A stretch of 6,091 nt of DNA from Ignavibacteriales bacterium (GCA_003560935.1 PWJF01000001.1:1-6091); one strand, 5' to 3'; positions 1 through 5,869 are shown, numbered from the stretch's first letter. The notes: generated by a model from the sequence alone, not told the origin. A program made the numbers and translations.

Positions 1-300
1 GAAGATCGTGCATTACCGGTTGAGTATAGACTGGAGCAGAACTATCCTAATCCATTTAACCCGTCGACTACCATTAATTTTGCGTTGCCGGAACATGCGA
101 GCGTCATCCTCGAAGTGTACAATACACTCGGACAAAGGGTACGAACGCTTATCGGCGGCGAAATGTACGACGCGGGTCATCACAACATTATCTGGGATGG
201 CCGCAATCAGGCAGGAAGCACTGTCTCCAGCGGAGTCTACATCTACCGCATCCAGGCAGGTGAATTTGTGGATGTTAAGAAAATGATGTTCCTCAAATAA
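1..300 (+). CDS. 3' end of a secreted protein with a C-terminal type IX secretion (Por) sorting domain
   Basis: The reading frame is open from the first base and ends at TAA (298-300), giving 99 residues; the start lies outside the window. Residues 12-22 read LEQNYPNPFNPSTTI-like, the hallmark opening of the type A Por/T9SS C-terminal sorting domain. A FlgD-like beta-sandwich follows: VILEVYNTLGQRVRTL, then the AGHHNIIWDGRNQAG turn, then SSGVYIYRI and a short basic tail ending MMFLK. In this family the domain directs a protein already exported by Sec across the outer membrane through the type IX system and is often removed at the surface. It does not reveal the cargo, which is cut off here. 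A terminator 38 bases after the stop makes this the last gene of its transcript. An internal ATG at 85 is not a credible start because the conserved motif lies before it. Very sure of the domain; the function of the protein is unknown. Confidence 0.93.
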   Translation, partial: EDRALPVEYRLEQNYPNPFNPSTTINFALPEHASVILEVYNTLGQRVRTLIGGEMYDAGHHNIIWDGRNQAGSTVSSGVYIYRIQAGEFVDVKKMMFLK

Positions 301-337
301 CGTGCCAGGTTGTATATAAAGCAGAAAGCATTCACTT

Positions 338-368
338 CACCCCGCAGACGGCTCTGCGGGGTGTTTTT
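338..368 (+). terminator. Strong intrinsic terminator after the T9SS-sorted protein gene
   Basis: An 11-bp perfect GC-rich stem pairs 338-348 (CACCCCGCAGA) with 353-363 (TCTGCGGGGTG) around the tetraloop CGGC (349-352). Five T residues follow directly (364-368). This is a textbook Rho-independent terminator, 38 bases downstream of the stop codon of the first gene. Confidence 0.93.
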
Positions 369-433
369 CTGTATCTTCCTGATTTTATGGAAAATATCGC
401 AAGGAAAAAAGTTTTAAAATTCGCAGAAGAATC

Positions 434-462
434 TTGACAAATAAGAAATTATTTTATATTAT
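434..462 (+). promoter_or_regulatory. sigma70-like promoter for the lipoprotein/LysM gene pair
   Basis: A perfect -35 box TTGACA (434-439) is followed by a 17-base spacer and a -10 box TATTAT (457-462), which matches TATAAT at five of six positions. Transcription would start near 468-470. The stretch just upstream (about 403-420) is rich in A and T tracts and could act as an UP element. It lies downstream of the terminator at 338-368, so the lipoprotein gene begins a new transcript. The boxes are of the general bacterial type rather than the Bacteroidetes TTTG/TAnnTTTG type. Confidence 0.8.
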
Positions 463-473
463 GCACACAGTTT

Positions 474-498
474 AAAGCACGCTCAATGTGGGTGCTTT
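474..498 (+). promoter_or_regulatory. Stem-loop at the 5' end of the lipoprotein mRNA
   Basis: AAAGCAC (474-480) pairs perfectly with GTGCTTT (492-498) around an 11-base loop. With transcription starting near 469, the hairpin would begin within about five bases of the mRNA 5' end. The stem is short and has only three GC pairs. The U-run after it is only TTTT before a G, so termination is possible but weak. A 5'-terminal stem that slows RNA decay, as known for some outer-membrane protein mRNAs, is the likelier role (inference). Confidence 0.45.
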
Positions 499-541
499 TG
501 ATGTTTTCTTCTTTACCCGTCATCCAATATAGGAGGGACTT

Positions 542-811
542 ATGACGTTTTTGAAAAAAATGATGACACATGCACTTGTCATCATCACTATTTCTGCTCT
601 GGTTATGGGATGTGCCCGCCGACCGAGTGCTGAAGAAGTTGCCCAGCTTGAAGACCTTAAAGCAGAAGTAGCCGCTCTTGAGAGAGAAATTTCTTCGAAA
701 GAAGAAGAAAAATCACAACTGCAGCAGCAAGTGTCTCAATTGGATCAAGACTTGAGAAAGTGTGCGGAAGATAAAGAAAAAGTCCGCCAGCGTCTCCAGC
801 AATGGAATTAA
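542..811 (+). CDS. Small coiled-coil outer-membrane lipoprotein, function unknown
   Basis: This 89-residue protein has a type II (lipoprotein) signal peptide: basic KK at residues 5-6, a hydrophobic stretch at 11-22, and the lipobox V-M-G-C with the acylated Cys at 24. The mature part (about 65 residues) is highly charged and almost wholly predicted alpha-helical. From about residue 32 to 86, heptad-like Leu/Val spacing (QLEDLKAEVAALERE, then QLQQQVSQLDQDL) indicates a coiled coil. Size and design recall Lpp-type lipoproteins, but it lacks the C-terminal Lys used by Lpp to bond to peptidoglycan, ending in QQWN. No family was recognised by name. The start is well supported: AGGAGG (531-536) lies five bases before the ATG, and a strong promoter lies upstream. 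The next gene, 70 bases on, is also a coiled-coil envelope protein and is probably co-expressed. An oligomeric, membrane-anchored spacer or tether is a reasonable guess, not shown. Confidence 0.85.
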   Translation: MTFLKKMMTHALVIITISALVMGCARRPSAEEVAQLEDLKAEVAALEREISSKEEEKSQLQQQVSQLDQDLRKCAEDKEKVRQRLQQWN

Positions 812-847
812 TACACGATATCATTTCTGAACCAATTAGAACAAGTT

Positions 848-853
848 TATAAT
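848..853 (+). promoter_or_regulatory. Possible internal -10 box before the LysM protein gene
   Basis: A perfect TATAAT (848-853) lies 28 bases before the ATG at 882. The hexamer 17 bases upstream (825-830, TTCTGA) resembles TTGACA poorly, so the site would be a weak or activator-dependent secondary promoter. In this AT-rich gap the match may also be chance. Confidence 0.3.
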
Positions 854-881
854 CAATAAATAGAATAGTAAGGAGTTGGAC

Positions 882-1637
882 ATGAAATATAGATCGCTAC
901 TCTATCTGCTTGTTGCTGCACTGTTCGTAACTTCATTTGCAGTTACCGGTCTTGAAGCACAGGACAGAATGACCCGTGATGAATGGCAGCAGCAAATGGC
1001 AGAGTTTACACAACAACGGGACGAACTGCGTCAACGTTTAAACACGCTTGAAAGTGAAGTCAACGCTCTTAATGAACAGATCGCAAGCAAGCAGGATGAA
1101 TACCGGGCATGCAGGGAAGAAATCCTTGCATTGGTCGGTGCTACCGAAGCAGAGATCCGCAGTCTCGTTGAGAGAATCCAGCAGCTTGAAAACCAGGCGA
1201 GCGCGCTCGAAAGATTATCCGATCAGGATTTACTCCAGCGTCGCGGCGAGGTAGATGAGGTAAAGAAAGCCGTTGAAGATATCAAGAAGGATAAGAAAAG
1301 TGCGCATCCCGATGTCTATGACAGATTGATGGCGCTCGATCAACGCGTGAAGAATCTGCTGGATCGACTCGAAAGAATGGTACAGACATATACCGTGGGA
1401 ACATGGTCGCGTGACCGGGATTGTCTCTGGAATATTGCCAAGAAAGGGGATATCTACAATAACGCATGGCTCTGGCCGCGTATCTGGCAGGCGAACCGCG
1501 ATAAGATCCGCGATCCCGATATCATTCATCCGGGACAGCGCCTCCAGGTTCCGCCCAAAGGCGACGGCAGAATGACTTCCGATGAACAATCGGCAGCGAA
1601 TAGATATTATCGTGAGAAGAGAGAAGGATTACGGTAA
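882..1637 (+). CDS. Secreted coiled-coil protein with C-terminal LysM peptidoglycan-binding domain
   Basis: This 251-residue protein begins with a Sec signal peptide: MKYR, a hydrophobic core to about residue 22, and likely signal peptidase I cleavage after LEA (about residue 26). A long charged helical region follows (about 30-165), with heptad patterns in QRDELRQRLNTLESEVNALNEQ and in RIQQLENQASALERL, predicted to form coiled coils. The C-terminal part (about 167-225) is a LysM-like module: it opens with YTVGTWSRDRDCLWNIAKK, continues with WLWPRIWQANRDKI, and closes with the typical IIHPGQRLQVP. LysM domains bind the glycan strands of peptidoglycan without covalent attachment, so the protein should sit in the periplasm on the cell wall. 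The start is the ATG at 882, six bases after AGGAG (871-875); a TTG at 876 is in frame but overlaps the end of that site's spacing and adds only two residues. It follows the coiled-coil lipoprotein and shares its orientation. The exact role is unknown; structural tether or scaffold is inferred. Confidence 0.88.
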   Translation: MKYRSLLYLLVAALFVTSFAVTGLEAQDRMTRDEWQQQMAEFTQQRDELRQRLNTLESEVNALNEQIASKQDEYRACREEILALVGATEAEIRSLVERIQQLENQASALERLSDQDLLQRRGEVDEVKKAVEDIKKDKKSAHPDVYDRLMALDQRVKNLLDRLERMVQTYTVGTWSRDRDCLWNIAKKGDIYNNAWLWPRIWQANRDKIRDPDIIHPGQRLQVPPKGDGRMTSDEQSAANRYYREKREGLR

Positions 1638-1698
1638 ATTCAGTAATAATAATAGCGTTCGTTTTTTATTTAATTGATTCGAATATATTGGTACATGC

Positions 1699-1747
1699 AA
1701 GCCCTTATGGCATCTTTAAACACCTGAAGATGTGGTAAGGGCTTTTT
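1699..1747 (+). terminator. Long bipartite hairpin with U-tract: terminator of the LysM gene or attenuator in the phoH leader
   Basis: The outer stem pairs AAGCCCTTA (1699-1707) perfectly with TAAGGGCTT (1736-1744). A symmetric TGG/TGG internal loop separates it from an inner stem CATCTT (1711-1716) with AAGATG (1727-1732), closing a ten-base loop. Ts continue to 1747. It stands 61 bases after the LysM gene stop, which fits an intrinsic terminator. It also ends only 36 bases before the proposed phoH start, and no convincing promoter fits in between. If phoH is transcribed from upstream, this hairpin sits in its leader and would act as an attenuator (inference). Confidence 0.75.
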
Positions 1748-1768
1748 GTATTTTCTACAGTCAATCGG

Positions 1769-1777
1769 AAAGGAGGG
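1769..1777 (+). promoter_or_regulatory. Strong Shine-Dalgarno site that points to an ATT start codon for phoH
   Basis: AAAGGAGGG (1769-1777) is among the best ribosome-binding matches in the window. Counting from AGGAGG (1771-1776), seven bases separate it from ATT at 1784, which is in frame with phoH. There is no ATG, GTG or TTG at a workable distance in that frame; the first TTG (1808) is 31 bases away. A second, weaker site AAGGAG (1812-1817) lies inside the proposed reading frame, eight bases before a TTG at 1826. Confidence 0.6.
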
Positions 1778-1783
1778 AAGAAT

Positions 1784-2785
1784 ATTACAATAGAGAAAAA
1801 GATTTCTTTGGAAGGAGTTGACAAGTTGTCGTTGCTCGGATTTAACGACAAACACCTTGCCATACTCGAACAGCGGTTTGATTCAAATATCATCGTCCGC
1901 GGTGATCAAATCACTCTCCAGGGTGATACATACGAGGTGGGGCAGATAGAGCGTATCGTCAAAGAACTTATCTTTATCCTCAATAAAAACAAAAACCTGA
2001 CGGCGAACGATGTAGAAACCGTCATCGATCTCGTATTCACTTCCACAGAGCCGTCAAACGGAATGTCGCAAAAGGAATTGCAGAGTGAAAAAGAAGGCGC
2101 CGATGATGTTGTTTTATTTACAAAAAACGGCATGATCAAGGCGAAGACCGAGGGACAGCGGCGATATGTCAAATCAATAATTAAAAACGATATTGTATTC
2201 GGTATCGGTCCTGCCGGTACCGGCAAAACGTATCTTGCAGTAGCGGCAGCAGTGGCAGCGCTGAAGAACAGACAGGTGACGAAAATAATTCTCACCCGCC
2301 CGGCGGTAGAAGCCGGCGAGAACCTCGGCTTTTTACCCGGTGATTTACGTGAAAAGGTCGATCCGTACTTGCGCCCGCTCTACGATGCGCTTGACGATAT
2401 GATCCCCGCAGAAAAACTCAAAGTGTATATCGAACGGCGTATTATCGAGATCGCACCGCTTGCCTATATGAGGGGCAGGACGCTGAATAATGCATTCGTT
2501 ATCCTGGACGAAGCGCAAAATGCAGGCAGTATGCAAATGAAGATGTTCCTCACCCGTCTCGGAGCTAATTCAAAATCGGTGATAACCGGCGATATTACAC
2601 AAATCGATCTCCCGTTCAACGCGATTTCCGGACTTGTTGAGATTCAATCGATTTTGAAAAAAATTGAAGGAGTTTCATTTGTTTATTTCGATAAGAACGA
2701 TGTCGTGCGGCACAAGCTGGTGAAGGACATTATCGATGCGTATGAGGATTATAAGACCAACGGCGGGAAAATGGATAAAGGATAA
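1784..2785 (+). CDS. phoH: PhoH-family (PhoH-like/YbeZ-type) ATPase
   Basis: This P-loop ATPase belongs to the PhoH/YbeZ family, cytoplasmic proteins linked to RNA metabolism and stress. Counting from ATT at 1784 (333 residues), an N-terminal region holds EKKISLEGVD and LLGFNDKHLAILEQRF, followed by IIVRGDQITLQG, the usual small RNA-binding-like domain. The ATPase domain starts near residue 110: Walker A GPAGTGKT (about 142-149), the diagnostic TRPAVEAGENLGFLPGDL (about 171-188), DPYLRPLYDAL, the Walker B VILDEAQNA (Asp 242, Glu 243) and SVITGDITQIDLP. No ATG, GTG or TTG precedes 1808. TTG at 1808 or 1826 would give 325 or 319 residues; 1826 has its own ribosome site. ATT at 1784 is preferred because it follows AAAGGAGGG and restores an E-K-x-I-x-L-E-G stretch that, from memory, is common at the start of PhoH proteins. 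Its usual partner ybeY is not next door. Family assignment is very sure; the start is not. Confidence 0.95.
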   Translation: MTIEKKISLEGVDKLSLLGFNDKHLAILEQRFDSNIIVRGDQITLQGDTYEVGQIERIVKELIFILNKNKNLTANDVETVIDLVFTSTEPSNGMSQKELQSEKEGADDVVLFTKNGMIKAKTEGQRRYVKSIIKNDIVFGIGPAGTGKTYLAVAAAVAALKNRQVTKIILTRPAVEAGENLGFLPGDLREKVDPYLRPLYDALDDMIPAEKLKVYIERRIIEIAPLAYMRGRTLNNAFVILDEAQNAGSMQMKMFLTRLGANSKSVITGDITQIDLPFNAISGLVEIQSILKKIEGVSFVYFDKNDVVRHKLVKDIIDAYEDYKTNGGKMDKG

Positions 2786-2788
2786 AGT

Positions 2789-3553
2789 TTAAAGTACTTC
2801 CCTCTTAGACTCTTCCCAGATCCTGTCCATCTCTTCTAACGATGTATCGTTTATGTCCTTCCCCTGATCCTTTAGCTTTTGCTCGATGATTTGAAAACGC
2901 CGGATAAACTTTTCATTTGTTTTACGGAGTGCATCTTCAGGGTTGATATTGAGAAAACGAGCGTAATTTACGATAGAAAAAAGCAGATCACCAAGCTCAT
3001 CCATTGCTTCTCCGGTATTCTTATTTCTTTCGGCGACCGATTTGAATTCTTTGATCTCCTCTTCCACTTTTTTCCAGCAATCCTCTTTTGTAGCCCAATC
3101 GAATCCAACCTTCGATGCTTTTTCCTGCAAGCGCATCGCACGTACTAACGCCGGCAGAGCGGATGGAATCCCTTCAATTACCGACGGACGTCCTTCCTTA
3201 AGCTTAATCCGTTCCCAATTACGCTTTACGTCTTCCTGACCGTTTACCACCGTATCTCCGAATACGTGTGGGTGACGGCGAATTAGTTTTTCGCTAATTA
3301 GAGAAGTAACTTCATCGAGGGTAAATTCGTTCGATTCCTCGGCGATAATAGCGTGGAAAACTACATGCAATAGCAAATCGCCGAGTTCCTTTTTCAATTC
3401 CTCCATATCCCCTGTGTCGATTGCATCGACGACCTCATACGCTTCTTCTATCAAATTCTGCCGGATCGATTCGTGGGTTTGCTCTCTGTCCCACGGACAT
3501 TCCTTTCGCAGCCGGCGTACGATATCAACAAATTCGTTGTATGAATAACTCAT
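2789..3553 (-). CDS. mazG: Nucleoside triphosphate pyrophosphohydrolase MazG
   Basis: MazG cuts NTPs and dNTPs to monophosphate and pyrophosphate in the cytoplasm, removing aberrant nucleotides and, in E. coli, dampening the stringent response. The 254 residues match the usual full-length two-domain form (about 260). Domain 1 carries CPWDREQTHESI (19-30), the metal-binding EEAYE (36-40) and ELGDLLLHVVFHA (56-68, with Glu 56 and Asp 59), then LIRRHPHVFGD (90-100). The linker KEGRPSVIEGIPSALPAL (about 119-136) is typical. Domain 2 has KVEEEIKEF (162-170) and DELGDLLFSIVNYAR (185-199), with both sets of acidic ligands kept, so it should be active. The ATG at 3553 follows an AGGAG site (3558-3562 on the opposite strand) four bases away and begins right at the conserved region; the frame stays open to 3640 but that extension is not MazG-like. 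Its stop is three bases from the phoH stop, tail to tail, and it is divergent from the amidohydrolase gene. Confidence 0.96.
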   Translation of the reverse strand: MSYSYNEFVDIVRRLRKECPWDREQTHESIRQNLIEEAYEVVDAIDTGDMEELKKELGDLLLHVVFHAIIAEESNEFTLDEVTSLISEKLIRRHPHVFGDTVVNGQEDVKRNWERIKLKEGRPSVIEGIPSALPALVRAMRLQEKASKVGFDWATKEDCWKKVEEEIKEFKSVAERNKNTGEAMDELGDLLFSIVNYARFLNINPEDALRKTNEKFIRRFQIIEQKLKDQGKDINDTSLEEMDRIWEESKREVL

Positions 3554-3604
3554 AAAACTCCTGCATGAACAAATGAATTGTGCGTTTCGTCCTGAATAAA
3601 TAAA

Positions 3605-3633
3605 AACATAGACAAAAACCTCTTTAAAATCAA
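3605..3633 (-). promoter_or_regulatory. Candidate promoter for mazG
   Basis: Read on the minus strand, TTGATT (3633-3628) and TATGTT (3610-3605) are separated by exactly 17 bases. Each matches the sigma70 consensus at four of six positions. Transcription would begin near 3598 and leave a leader of about 45 bases before the mazG ATG. Position and spacing are right, but both boxes are imperfect and the region is AT-rich. Confidence 0.4.
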
Positions 3634-3660
3634 TCCACAATATTGGTATTTTTAAAGTAT

Positions 3661-3689
3661 TTCTTTATCTTACATAGTTATGATACAAT
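3661..3689 (+). promoter_or_regulatory. Candidate promoter for the amidohydrolase-archease-rtcB run
   Basis: A good -10 box TACAAT (3684-3689, five of six) stands 33 bases before the ATG; TATGAT (3679-3684) overlaps it as an alternative. The -35 region 17 bases upstream (TTCTTT, 3661-3666) is weak. The spacer and upstream DNA are AT-rich. Some promoter is expected here, because the gene upstream is divergent, but the exact site is uncertain. Confidence 0.35.
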
Positions 3690-3711
3690 TTGATATCCTC
3701 ACCTTGATATC
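3690..3711 (+). repeat. Direct repeat TTGATATC between promoter and start codon
   Basis: Two identical 8-mers TTGATATC (3690-3697 and 3704-3711) lie 14 bases apart start to start, just downstream of the candidate -10 box and before the ribosome site GGAG (3715-3718). Each contains the palindrome GATATC. The placement would suit an operator, but the repeat is short and the link to a regulator is only a guess. Confidence 0.4.
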
Positions 3712-3722
3712 ACCGGAGAACC

Positions 3723-5417
3723 ATGAACCCTCGCAATATGATCATCCTTTTTGTTGTTATCGCAACCGGAACAATATGGTATTTTACTATGAACAATGAT
3801 CCGGTTGCAGATATGATTGTCTATAACGGCAGAATCTATGTGATGAACGAGCAAAACGATGTTGTCGAAGCTCTCGCTATACGGAGAGACAGAATTATCG
3901 TTTCAGGAACGAACGATGAGATACTACAATACTATCAATCCCGTAAGACCATAGACCTGCAGGGTCGTACGGTCATTCCCGGTTTAACCGATGCTCATGC
4001 ACACATGCTCGGTTTGGGGTTGAGCATGATGATTATCGATCTGGTCGGAACGAGAAGCGCAGAAGAGATTGCCGAATTAGTACACCGGCAGGTGGAGCAG
4101 ACCGAATCCGGCAAGTGGGTTCGCGGCAGGGGATGGGATCAGAATCATTGGCCTGTGCGGGAATTCCCCGATCACACGGTACTCAACCGTGTCGCGCCGG
4201 ACAACCCGGTTTATCTCACACGCGTCGACGGTCATGCTTCATGGGTCAACAGATACGCGCTCGACCTTTCAGGCATTACACGCGACACGCCCGACCCGGA
4301 TGGAGGGCGTATTATCCGTGACGCCGACTGCAATCCGACCGGCGTTCTCATCGATGCGGCAATGTCGCTTGTTGCGGATAATATTCCCGAACCCACAACA
4401 TCGCAGAAGCGCGCGGCATTGAAGCTTGCCATAGAGGAATGCCTTTCATATGGAATTACAACAGTGCATGATATGGGCATGGATCTCGCGACGATCGACG
4501 TCTACCGGGATATGATCAGAACCGGCGATGCAGCATTTCGCCTGTATGTTGCGATTGACGGCGTTGGTGATACGTGGGAACATTTTTTACAGAGGGGACG
4601 AATTGCGGGTCATGCACGCAACATGTTGACAGTACGCGCGATAAAATTGTATTCCGACGGTGCACTCGGTTCCCGCGGTGCAGCATTGATCGAACCGTAC
4701 AGCGATGATCCCGGCAACGACGGTCTGCTTCTTATGAGCGAAGAAGAACTTTATAATGTTACCGTGCAGGCACTTGAGAACGGATTTCAGGTGTGTACCC
4801 ATGCAATCGGCGATCGTGGAAACAGGGTCGTTCTCAATGCGTACGAACGGGCCCTCCGCCGTGTACCGGCACATAATCATCGCCTGCGGATAGAACACGT
4901 ACAGGTGGTGCATCCGGAGGATTTTATACGGTTTAATAAATACGGGATCATACCAGGTATGCAGCCGATACATTGTACCTCGGATATGTTCTGGGCAGTC
5001 GACAGGCTCGGAGTCGAACGTGCCCGCGGTGCGTATGCATGGCGCACGCTGCTCGATCGGGGTTCGATCATTGCAGGCGGCTCGGATTTTCCGGTAGAAC
5101 CGGTAAACCCGCTGCTCGGTGTCTTTGCGGCTGAAACGCGGCAGGATGAAAATTTCGAACCGGAAGGCGGTTGGTTCCCGGAACAGCGTCTTACGCGAGA
5201 TGAAGCGTTCAGAATGTTCACATCCTGGGCTGCATTTGCGTCGTTTGAAGAGGAGATCAAAGGAACTCTCGAGCCCGGTAAACTTGCAGACTTTGTAGTC
5301 TACCCCGACGATGTGTTGACGATAGATGTTTCCGGTCTGCTTACTATCCGTCCGGATAAAACGGTACTTGGCGGAAAGATAGTATTCGACAGGCATGACG
5401 AGTACGCTCTTGATTGA
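3723..5417 (+). CDS. YtcJ-like amidohydrolase (Amidohydrolase_3 family), membrane-anchored
   Basis: This 564-residue metal-dependent hydrolase belongs to the YtcJ/Amidohydrolase_3 branch of the amidohydrolase superfamily. A beta-sandwich segment (about 30-80, MIVYNGRIYVMNE) precedes the TIM barrel. Predicted metal-site residues are all present: HxH at 92/94 in GLTDAHAHM, His 360 in THAIGDRGN, His 392 in RIEHVQVVHPED and Asp 455 in GGSDFPVEP. IKLYSDGALGSRGA (307-320, Lys 308) is diagnostic of the branch. The ending TLEPGKLADFVVYPDD is typical. Substrates vary widely in this family (N-formyl compounds, amides, ureas) and cannot be predicted. A single hydrophobic segment (residues 7-22) after a lone Arg, with no lipobox Cys and no clear cleavage site, suggests an N-terminal anchor with the enzyme in the periplasm. 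GGAG (3715-3718) sits four bases before the ATG. The stop is 11 bases before the preferred archease ATG, so the genes are probably co-transcribed. Family very sure, substrate unknown. Confidence 0.92.
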   Translation: MNPRNMIILFVVIATGTIWYFTMNNDPVADMIVYNGRIYVMNEQNDVVEALAIRRDRIIVSGTNDEILQYYQSRKTIDLQGRTVIPGLTDAHAHMLGLGLSMMIIDLVGTRSAEEIAELVHRQVEQTESGKWVRGRGWDQNHWPVREFPDHTVLNRVAPDNPVYLTRVDGHASWVNRYALDLSGITRDTPDPDGGRIIRDADCNPTGVLIDAAMSLVADNIPEPTTSQKRAALKLAIEECLSYGITTVHDMGMDLATIDVYRDMIRTGDAAFRLYVAIDGVGDTWEHFLQRGRIAGHARNMLTVRAIKLYSDGALGSRGAALIEPYSDDPGNDGLLLMSEEELYNVTVQALENGFQVCTHAIGDRGNRVVLNAYERALRRVPAHNHRLRIEHVQVVHPEDFIRFNKYGIIPGMQPIHCTSDMFWAVDRLGVERARGAYAWRTLLDRGSIIAGGSDFPVEPVNPLLGVFAAETRQDENFEPEGGWFPEQRLTRDEAFRMFTSWAAFASFEEEIKGTLEPGKLADFVVYPDDVLTIDVSGLLTIRPDKTVLGGKIVFDRHDEYALD

Positions 5418-5428
5418 ACATTGGTTGC

Positions 5429-5845
5429 ATGATGGGATCGTTCAGGATTCTTGAACATACCGCCGATATCGGTTTCGAAGCATACGGCGAAACTGAAGAA
5501 GAAGTATTGGCGAACGCCGCACTCGCGCTCGTATCGATCATCACCGATCCGGAAACGATAAAGATCGAGGATGAAAAAACGATCGAGGTTAGTGCAGATG
5601 ACCGCGAGCATATGCTGGTTCGCTATCTTAACGAAGTGTTATATGTGATAGACGGTGAATCGTTTTTGCCGGCGAAAGCTGTAATAACACGCGAGAATGA
5701 TTATACGCTCCGGGCTGTCTTGCACGGGGAAACAAGATCGGATATTCACGATGTTCGAACTGATGTGAAAGCCATTACATACCATCAACTTACGTTTGAG
5801 AAAACCGGGACCGGATATGTGATCCGGGTTTTCGTTGATATTTGA
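5429..5845 (+). CDS. Archease, activator of RNA ligase RtcB
   Basis: Archease helps the RNA ligase RtcB to accept GTP and perform many rounds of ligation. The 138 residues match the family length. Visible signatures are FRILEHTADIGFEAYG at the start, with the conserved Asp in HTADIG; HMLVRYLNEVLYVID in the middle; DVKAITYHQLTFEK near the end; and the C-terminal VFVDI, whose Asp is the second conserved acidic residue of the metal site. Starts ATG 5429 and ATG 5432 differ by one residue and both put the HTADIG motif at the usual place. A TTG at 5414 would add five residues and overlap the amidohydrolase stop. None has a recognisable Shine-Dalgarno site, so translation probably depends on ribosomes finishing the upstream gene 11 bases away. 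The partner rtcB follows after 24 bases, which confirms the assignment. Very sure of identity, less of the exact start. Confidence 0.95.
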   Translation: MMGSFRILEHTADIGFEAYGETEEEVLANAALALVSIITDPETIKIEDEKTIEVSADDREHMLVRYLNEVLYVIDGESFLPAKAVITRENDYTLRAVLHGETRSDIHDVRTDVKAITYHQLTFEKTGTGYVIRVFVDI

Positions 5846-5855
5846 GTTTGTATTC

Positions 5856-5864
5856 AGGAGGTGA
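5856..5864 (+). promoter_or_regulatory. Near-perfect ribosome binding site for rtcB
   Basis: AGGAGGTGA (5856-5864) is complementary over nine bases to the conserved 3' end of 16S rRNA. It lies five bases before the ATG at 5870 and settles that start. The contrast with archease, which has no evident site, is notable. Confidence 0.85.
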
Positions 5865-5869
5865 GTGAG

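Noticed and set aside
8..286. A 92-codon plus-strand frame overlapping the first gene
   Set aside because: The overlapping frame carries the unmistakable sorting domain; this one has no motif and skewed composition.
1699..1747. Hairpin considered as a transposon end, REP element or integron attC site
   Set aside because: It is single-copy here, has no transposase or integrase nearby, no attC core motif, and a T-run that fits a terminator.
1906..2295. A 129-codon minus-strand open frame inside phoH
   Set aside because: It mirrors the PhoH Walker A region; its apparent hydrophobic stretch is just the reverse reading of the Ala-rich helix. No ribosome site.
3554..3640. Upstream extension of MazG by 29 residues
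   Set aside because: The added residues resemble nothing in the family, and a good ribosome site lies directly before the ATG at 3553.
1685..3648. The 9-mer ATATTGGTA occurs in two intergenic regions (1685-1693 and 3640-3648)
   Set aside because: It is AT-rich, differs in its setting relative to the genes, and has only two copies, so it is compatible with chance.
4587..5396. A 269-codon open frame on the minus strand inside the amidohydrolase gene
   Set aside because: It is fully antisense to a protein with all family motifs, shows no recognisable domain, is rich in Cys/Arg/His as expected from a reversed coding frame, and has no ribosome site.
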